Below, piece by piece: positions 56,931-64,000 of a DNA stretch of 64,000 nt. Each line of letters opens with the position of its first letter. Position 1 is the first letter of the stretch. This DNA is from Eutrigla gurnardus (Eukaryota; Chordata; Actinopteri; Perciformes; Triglidae). A program made the position numbers and the translations under genes. The notes under the pieces are model-generated. The model did no database searches and was not told where the DNA came from. It saw only the letters and a list, made by a program, of their open reading frames with translations. Where the stretch lies: contig OY741285.1 in NCBI GenBank assembly GCA_963514095.1, positions 3,346,375 through 3,410,374 of the forward strand, given 5' to 3'.

Positions 56931-59530
56931 TTCTGACTTTAAAACAAAGGTGTACCTTAAAGTTTTAACAATAAACCTCAGTTTTGATCTTCTGCATATT
57001 CATTTTTTCAGGAATAGACATTCTATCATTAACATACCATAATTGCATCTCTTTCAAGTAGTTTCCAGATCCATGTGTGCAGTACATCTTTCCCAGAAGT
57101 CACTTCCATAATTATGCACCAGAGATTCACAGCAAACTACATGTGTATGTATTGAATCTGTTTTGATGTACAGACTCAAGCAGAACTGAGGGACCCGCAT
57201 TATTACAATACATATGATGTTATAACCAGGAACCACATGTGTCTTTAAATAAACCAGGATTGAAATATTATGGATTGTACACTTTAATACACTAATGATG
57301 CTAACTGAGTCTTTTGTAGTCCCTTATTATCGAGGAAGCGTTGGGATGCACACAAACAGCAATGCGCCGACGCGTCAACGCAGCGCCCGAGCTCTTCACA
57401 GCTGTGAAGCTGTAGAATGAAAGGAGCTGCCATCGCACTGTGGCAATTCATTTTTCATGAAACGCTTGCTGGGGCCTTTTCTCTGCGGGGCCAGACTAAA
57501 CCTTGTCATTCCTGCATGGAGAAAACAGAAAGCAGACAGGAGGGGGATTGTGTTGCCTTGAGGCGAGCTACCAGGTTTGAGAGTAGCAGTCCCCTGGCGT
57601 CGGATTGACTTGTTTCTTTCCACAAGCCTGACACAACACTGACATAGTTTGTGTATAAAGACCCGCCCTTCTCTGCCTCTGATTGGCTCGTTCTCGAAGC
57701 CTTATTCGCAGTATTTGTTATTGATTAATTGGTGGAAGTTTGGTCGGTTTATATAAAACCAAAAAATGGTTTATGTAGGTGTCCTTGTTAAATCCTTCAA
57801 CCTATTTAAATCAGGGTTTAGTATCAACGCCAACCATGACGCCAAGTTGCTACGAGCAACCGCAGACTCAGCCAAAAGTCACCAGTTGACACGGTCACTC
57901 GTTTAACTGAAACACCTGTTGCTCTGAATTGATCCCGTCTGAGTTCTGTAGAGCTTGAGCCTGTTGGAATATCAAATCTGACAACCGAACCCACAACAAC
58001 CAGACATTTGGATGCTGGTCATAGTTCTAATTTGTTGTGTAAAGCTTCTGTAGATTTTTGATCAGCTGTAAAAGAGCGTGTGAGGACGATCCCGTCGACC
58101 AGATACCTTTCATCTGTCTTGAATCTTCGCTAATCTGTTGAGACATTTCAATCGACTGACTGAATTGCTCCATGAAAGTTGTCTCAGTTGCTGCTCAGAT
58201 GCGATTAGAGCATCGAGGTGAAGGTTGACTTTGACTGGGGTCATTTTGGATGTTGCTATCCCAACAGCTGAGTGCATCATACGCTGTGGTTAGCCTGCTC
58301 TTTGATTCCTTCTAGGATGCGCTGCGTTATTTCAGAGGGAAGTATAGGTGCAGGGCGTCTGGGAGATGTTCAGGAAGGTACGAGAGAGCATGTAACTCGA
58401 CTTGACGTCTTTGCATCGGATGGTAAAGGCCAATCGATGGTGGCGGCCGAGACGTGGCGTCCTCTTTGTCAGAGTTGTTCTCGCTCTCATCACATCCGCG
58501 GTTCCCATCCCGTTAGCTGGCCAGTCAATCATGTACCTTTGCTGAACAAGTATGTTACATGATGATAGTCCGGCCCTAACCTTTAACTGTCAAGTTCATC
58601 ATATAAGTGAATGGTATATGTGGAATTATCATTTAGCAGGATAAAGAAACATTTATTTATTCTAAAAGAAGAAGATTGGGAATAATTTAGATTAATAATG
58701 ATAATAATTAATCTTGGGGTTTAAAAACATTTCTTTAAGTGCTTGTGAGCAGTTAAACATGACTCCATGTTTAACTCCATGACTACTTTTGGTTTTCTGA
58801 ACACTCGTTCCTTCTAGAAAGTCCGTTACGGTAATCAGTTTAAGTGAGATCAAAATAACAGTTTTACATTCTAACCGTATACTGTGATGGACTATTTTTG
58901 AGGACTTGCTGCATGAAGAGCTGGTTGCAGGTTCAATTTATTAACTATGTGTCCGCGCCTTGAGTTGAGTTTAGAAAGAATGCCTCGCGGCTACAGAGCA
59001 GCCAGCTGGCACCTGCTGATATTGGCATGTCATCATGGACCATTAAAGCTGCACCTATGAGCATCTTTGTATCTCTCTACCCCCTCCACCCCCCTGTGGT
59101 AACCTTTCCTTGTCCTCTTCCCTCAGTCCTCCTCCCCGTCTTGTGATCTGACTCTTTTCATGTTGCCCCCTCCTTGTCATCATCATCATTTTTTTAAATA
59201 GCCCTTTAGTTTCTCAGCGCTCTGAGGAAATGGCCGGGAGGTTACATTCCGTTGCATCATGGCAGCATTTCTCACCCAGCATATTTTTTTTTCTTCTTCT
59301 TCTTTTCTTGTATTGAGAAACAAAGCTGAGCTCTCTGATACACAGCGCGCGCCGGAGAGAAGATTTAGCGTGTGCATGTGTGGAGAGGGATGTGGGTGCG
59401 TAGTCGTGAGGCTGTGTAGGTGACTTTAGCTTCCTCATTACGAGTAGTTGTCTTGGTTGTGTGTGATAGAGACAGAAATTGTGGAGAGTGAGAGCAGGAG
59501 GCGAAAGAGAGAAGCTGGATTAAAGAGGAG
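56931..59530. other. Non-coding stretch
   Basis: The frames at 57417-57608 and 58272-58562 show no domain. The minus strand at 58060-58190 has a protein-like composition in one frame (about 50 codons, ends in a stop), but no family was recognised. Confidence 0.4.
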
Positions 59531-59537
59531 TGTGTGT

Positions 59538-59569
<32 letters not shown>
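59531..59569. repeat. (GT)n microsatellite
   Basis: A GT run with a single GG interruption. Confidence 0.95.
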
Positions 59570-59571
<2 letters not shown>

Positions 59572-59985
59572 CCTGTCACTTTACATTTAAGCGGCAGATT
59601 CACGCCACAGCAGTCTAACGGACAAACAATCCATCCTTATTTACCCTGCTCAATGCCAATCCCATTGGATTGGAGAGAATTGGATTCCCACATCCAGGGG
59701 CGAATTCTTTTCAATTTGAAGGACCCCATTAAAAGTCTTTTTCTGTCCGCCTCTGTTTCACTCTTCTCTACCTCTCCCTCCTTTCCCTTTTCTGGAAGTT
59801 TTCCAGCCGTGGTCGAGCATTTTACACAGACGAGAATGTCCTCCAAGAAAAACAAAACCAGCCTTTTTCAGAAATTCTTTAAAAAAACAACATATTTTAT
59901 ATATATTCATAGATGAATAAATTAAAAGTTGGTGTTCACATCTAGATTAAAAGAAAGTGCTGTTGCTTTGTGTGCAATTTAAAGT
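59570..59985. other. Non-coding stretch
   Basis: No gene was recognised. The opposing frames at 59637-59916 overlap each other. Confidence 0.5.
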
Positions 59986-59989
59986 TTGG

Positions 59990-60340
59990 AGTTAAAGAGA
60001 GAGGGATGGATGGTGGGCAGGGCATGGGGTGAGTTCAGTGACGGCTTGGGGGAAGAAGCTGTTGCTCATTCTGGTAGACCTGGTCCTGGATGCTCTGGAG
60101 CCTCCTACCAGATGGTGCAGAAAGGTGGGAGGGGGTCCCTCATGTTGTTTGTAGCCTTTGTGACACAGTGGTTCATGTAAATGTCCTTTAAAGCAGGGAG
60201 TGATGGTTTCTCTGCATTCCTACCTCTCTCTGTATCTGCTGTTCCACTACCAGACAGTGATGCCATGCATTTTTGGTTTATCCACAGCTTTTATCTGCAG
60301 TCAGTGTGGTGCACACAATGGATGCTGTTGATGAGATGAG
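59990..60340 (+). mobile_element. Teleost dispersed repeat, copy 2
   Basis: The text ggaagaagctgttgctcatt, ctggatgctctggagcctcc, taccagatggtgcagaaagg and ttccactaccagacagtgat follows the order known for the same fish repeat as at 56.7 kb. The two copies are diverged and cover partly different segments. Confidence 0.65.
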
Positions 60341-61045
60341 AGGAGATGTTATCAAAATAACTTTCAAAGGAAGCAGTGCGATGATATGATGGAAATCAGT
60401 ATCATAATATTAAGGTTTAAGGATATTTTCCCACGTTGGTATACAGATGAGTGACAATCAAAAAGGGGGGAATAAAGATAATGCAAATTTTCAGATTCAA
60501 ACTTGTATTTTGAGTTTCGACTAGAATATACTGTATTTACACGCTTTAATGTTCAAAATACACATTTTTCTTCGACTGCCTGTCTGAATATACCTGAATA
60601 TCCCAGGATATTTGGACTAAGTCAGTCGCTCTGACTTGCTCTTGGAGGTAGTTGAAAGCCCGGCGTGTCCCATGCAGACTCTTAAAAGTGGGTCAGTTTC
60701 AGGTGCCAAGTGTCATATTTGACGAGTTGGGCCTGAGACCGGGTTGGAACATCCACTGAAAAAGTGAGTCTTTCATGATATGGATCACTTAAGCCCCATC
60801 TGAACAGGATTAATATTACAGAAGGAGGTCAGCAATGAAACGCTAATTAAAATCCTTATTCTGGACATTTTAACCGCTGGCAATTATTGGAGCTAGTTCC
60901 TTTATCATCAGTGGGTTTATTCAATCATTGGATCGTATGAAACTATTTAATACTATTAACATTACAGATATAATAGCTAAGTATAAGAATAAGAATAAAC
61001 TGCAATCAGACCACAAGAACAGCATCCAAAGAGTTTAAATTATTT
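60341..61045. other. Non-coding stretch
   Basis: It includes the diverged MITE-like end at 60754-60793. Nothing else was recognised. Confidence 0.45.
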
Positions 61046-61049
61046 GGAT

Positions 61050-61255
61050 ACTAACATGGAGGTGGCCCCGCCCCCAAGCTTACAAGTTTACAATGTTTAC
61101 TGAGATAATAAATCAAGAGAAAAGTATAATTTTCTCATAGATTTCCATATATTTTGCAACCAGAGGAGTCACCCCCTGATGGCCAGCAGAGAGAATGCAA
61201 GTTTAAGGCGCTTCAGCGGTGGCTTCACTTTTCAGAACTGGAGGTTGCCGCCTCG
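61050..61255 (+). mobile_element. Family R dispersed repeat, central and 3' part
   Basis: It carries ggccccgccccc, tacaatgtttactgagataa, ttttgcaaccagaggagtca, the box at 61170-61186 and the ggcttcacttttcagaact tail. The frame starting at 61179 (beginning MASRENASLRRF) is the same phantom frame as at 9110 and 31618. Confidence 0.87.
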
Positions 61256-63710
61256 TCACAAGCAGGGAGAGAGATGGAGGGAGTTAAATAAAGAAAGCCG
61301 AGTGAGTCAAAGAGGGGGAAGTGGTGGAGTAGGGCAGCAGAACAGAGGGAGGAGGACGAGAAACACAAGTAGCAGAAGAAATGACAGTCAACAAAAGATG
61401 AATGAGGGAGAAGAGAGATTGCTTTCGCTGCCTGGTCGCGAGTGGCTTCTGTGTTTTTCAAAGTGCAAGCAATTCCCAAATGCCTCAGTGGGCCTCTTAT
61501 AACCCCTTATAACATTATCACAACGTCCTCATTACCTTCTCAAAACACTCCCCTGCCGCCGACAAACACACACACACAGCCATGAATCCCCCCCCTTTAT
61601 CAGGGTAAATCTGACAGGATGGATTGTCTCAATACCGCGGGGAGAGTGGGTCGGAACGCTGGTAAATAAATAGACAAAGGCGGGGAAAGAAAATATTAAT
61701 ATCTATAAGAGTTGTGTCAGGGTGGTGATCTGCATGGATTCCCCCAGTGTGCTTGCTATTCACAGGCAAGTGGCAGACTGGGAACGGGAGCGGCCCTGTT
61801 TGTTAATTTGGTCGGGGTAATATTTCAATAAATCATAGTGTGACAGCGGGCGAGTGGATGTGTAGTGGCTGCTCCCACGGAACACACTGTACACCGGAGT
61901 ATGGCGCTGGTTGTTGATGAGCTGCACTGTCTTGACTGGGGGAGGAATCCGCAGCCAAATGACATGAAGTGAGTTTTATTAGTTCTCCCACTGCATGTGG
62001 ATTCCTCATAGATGTATAGATGATTTTAGAGTGTATAATATTTGGATTTTGCAGAAGAAGGGATACGATAAAGGTCTTCAAAGTAATCTGTAGTAACTTA
62101 TCCCTGTTATATAACCGTAGGAAGGGCATCCATGACACTCATCAATCCAGATGCAGATTACTTAGTTTTGATTGCCAATTATAAGTAGACGTTAGATTCC
62201 TTTGATTGGCTGACCACTCGTTGAAACAGCGGGACTCTGAAATATGAAGCAGGACGGCTGTTCGACTATAGAAGGAGAGACAAACCTGCCTGCAGACTCA
62301 GCTGATGCATCTCTGTCAGTTAACGGGATCGTGTTGACTTGCAGGTTGCCAGCTCTGAATCCATTTTAATTGGTCAAGAGGCAGAAGTTGCTCTTCAGCC
62401 GATGCGGCGCAGGGTGCTACTAACCGAAGTTTCAGCGTGGGTGCAAAGCAGTGTTGGAGATATTGGTGAATGAGGTCCAATGAAGCCATTGATTGTGAGA
62501 AAGTGCCATTAGATTTTGCTTTTCTAGCTGTTCATTTGCTCACTGCTTCCCTAATCAGTTTTAAAGCCTTTAACCGGGATGATTCGCTCAGTTTAACATC
62601 CAACCAATTCGATCAGCCATGCGTATTATGAATACTTGTCGAAGGACAATGCAATCATCAGGAATCTTGCCATTTTGATCCTCACGAACCTGCGAAGACA
62701 GCTTCTATGATCATGATGTAGCGTTCTGGCTGTCCTGCTGTAAAGAGGCATCTGTACCTACCCTGTCACCAGGCAAAATTATGGACCAATATGGTAATAT
62801 TCCAAAACGCTACTGGGCTGCAGAAGGGCAATGTCACTGTGATCCCCAGATTTAAAAAAATCCTGACACAGCTGCAGTGTAGAACATTTGCAATGACGAG
62901 CTGCACCTGTTTTTTTTTTTTTTATCCGATTCTATCAGAGAAGAATATCTCGTTCCTCCCCGCTGAGATGTCCTGGCTTCACTTTGTTTGCCCACAGGAA
63001 ATGTAATATTAAAACTTAAAGGCCCATGAAGTTGGTTTTGCATCTTTGAGCCAATCAACTGCAAAGTATGTATAGCACATTACTGCTGGCCATTTGTCAA
63101 TGCTTACCATCAGTTTTTAGATGGATTTTCTTCCTTCCAGGCAGACATTGGTTTCAGCCAATTTCATTGCGATATGAAAAATCAACATGCAGAAACTTGA
63201 AGCTTGTTTGAGTAAAGTAATCCGCTGTCCTTGCCGGTGCAGTCGAGGACGACGCGGCGTCCGTGACCTAAGAGCGGGCGTTCCGAAAAAGCATTGCTTT
63301 CATCCACTATCATGGTGATGGATTAGCTACCGGCAGCAACTACCAAGTCTCCAAGTTTAGTTTCACTCCGCAGAGAGCTGAATGTAAATGCACGAGTCAA
63401 GCAGCCGAAGAGATGACACAACCACTGAGGCTGAGTCGACGGTCGGCTGATGAGTGGCGGAGTGTCGCCGTCGATGTACTGAAGAGACGATGAGCTGATT
63501 GCAGGCAGGTGTCAAGGTAGACTCGGGTTGTGACCCAAATCACTTCCTCGTCCATCTGCAATATGACGAAACACTTCATGCTTGGAACACATTTGGGGCA
63601 ATGCATGATGGTGTATAATGCTTGGTTAGTGAATTTTCTGTTACAATAGTTTTGTTTTAATAGCATTAGGAGTGTAAAAATGTAAAAATGACCTAAATGA
63701 GTAAGTTTAT
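61256..63710. other. Non-coding stretch
   Basis: 61600-61850 is repeat-free and complex (ggtaatatttcaataaatca) and could be regulatory. A T run lies at about 62909-62923. No gene or RNA was recognised. Confidence 0.4.
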
Positions 63711-63717
63711 AATCCCG

Positions 63718-63732
63718 CCACTAGGGGGTAGT
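63718..63732 (+). promoter_or_regulatory. CTCF-like motif outside family R
   Basis: The + strand reads CCACTAGGGGGTAGT, close to the CTCF core CCASYAGRKGGCRS with a T in place of the invariant C. It is oriented opposite to the motifs in family R. Confidence 0.35.
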
Positions 63733-64000
63733 GGTCTCTTTAAGAGACACAGGAAGTGGCAACAGGAAGCCATGTTGGAAATCTAGAGGAGGCATATTAC
63801 AGCTACACCGTCTGTTTACATCAGCTAACATCGGTTCACATATCATTCTATACGGAGCATCATCGGTATGTATTGTCATTTTATGTTATGTTCTATACAG
63901 TTTATTTGTCAGTAAAATGGTTGATGAAAATATACTGATTAGCAACTCTCAGCTAATTTCATGTTTTTAAGTGGCCAACAAGCTGCTGACATAGAGTTAA
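63733..64000. other. Non-coding stretch to window end
   Basis: It contains the self-complementary tctctttaagaga (63736-63748). The frame at 63731-63970 has no recognised domain. Confidence 0.45.

Noticed and set aside
58060..58190. Minus-strand protein-like stretch (about 50 codons)
   Set aside because: It is bounded by stops and matches no family I recognise. It might be a decayed mobile-element remnant, but this is unsupported.

Overview
The window looks like vertebrate nuclear DNA, most likely from a teleost fish. The reasons are the very high density of CA/GT microsatellites, several dispersed repeats that I recognise as teleost-type, a tRNA-derived SINE, a fragment of LINE reverse transcriptase, and AT-rich non-coding DNA with no prokaryotic gene layout. 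I found no credible protein-coding exon, rRNA, functional tRNA or CRISPR array on either strand. The open frames are either short chance frames or translations of simple repeats, such as runs of Cys-Val, His-Thr or Glu-Asp-Tyr. The best reading is a gene-poor intergenic region or a very large intron. Family names for repeats come from memory of teleost genomes and were not checked by search. Layout: 0-9 kb is ordinary non-coding DNA with a long GT pair (1.8-2.1 kb), a LINE fragment (4.55 kb), a minus-strand dispersed repeat (5.6-5.9 kb) and a SINE fragment (6.3 kb). From 9 to 16 kb there are several copies of one dispersed repeat, here called family R. One copy is split by a 530-bp TTAA-target element carrying a 33-bp perfect hairpin. 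From 16 to 24 kb there is a degenerate 20-bp-type minisatellite, a dense microsatellite cluster (18.3-19.3 kb) and a second TTAA-target element holding a 22-bp minisatellite (20.05-20.64 kb). From 24 to 35 kb candidate regulatory blocks (TAATTA and octamer motifs) alternate with R copies, a 126-bp GT/GC tract and a 17-G run. The dominant structure is a 5.2-kb satellite with a 12-bp unit at 35.77-40.96 kb. It has a homogeneous first part and a later part organised in blocks of about 1.0-1.5 kb. From 41 to 64 kb there are more candidate regulatory blocks, a tRNA-derived SINE (51.5 kb), an 81-bp tandem duplication (50.7 kb), an 11-bp minisatellite with an 88-bp higher order (53.9-54.35 kb), and copies of other dispersed repeats. 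The two most notable observations are these. First, nine sites in family R carry, on the minus strand, a sequence very close to the vertebrate CTCF consensus; one site reproduces TGGCCACCAGGGGGCG exactly, so R may seed insulator sites. Second, the 12-bp satellite is large, has a higher-order structure, and its first 0.84 kb is open in two reading frames at once. No genes can be said to work together here. Any function is likely to be regulatory or structural.
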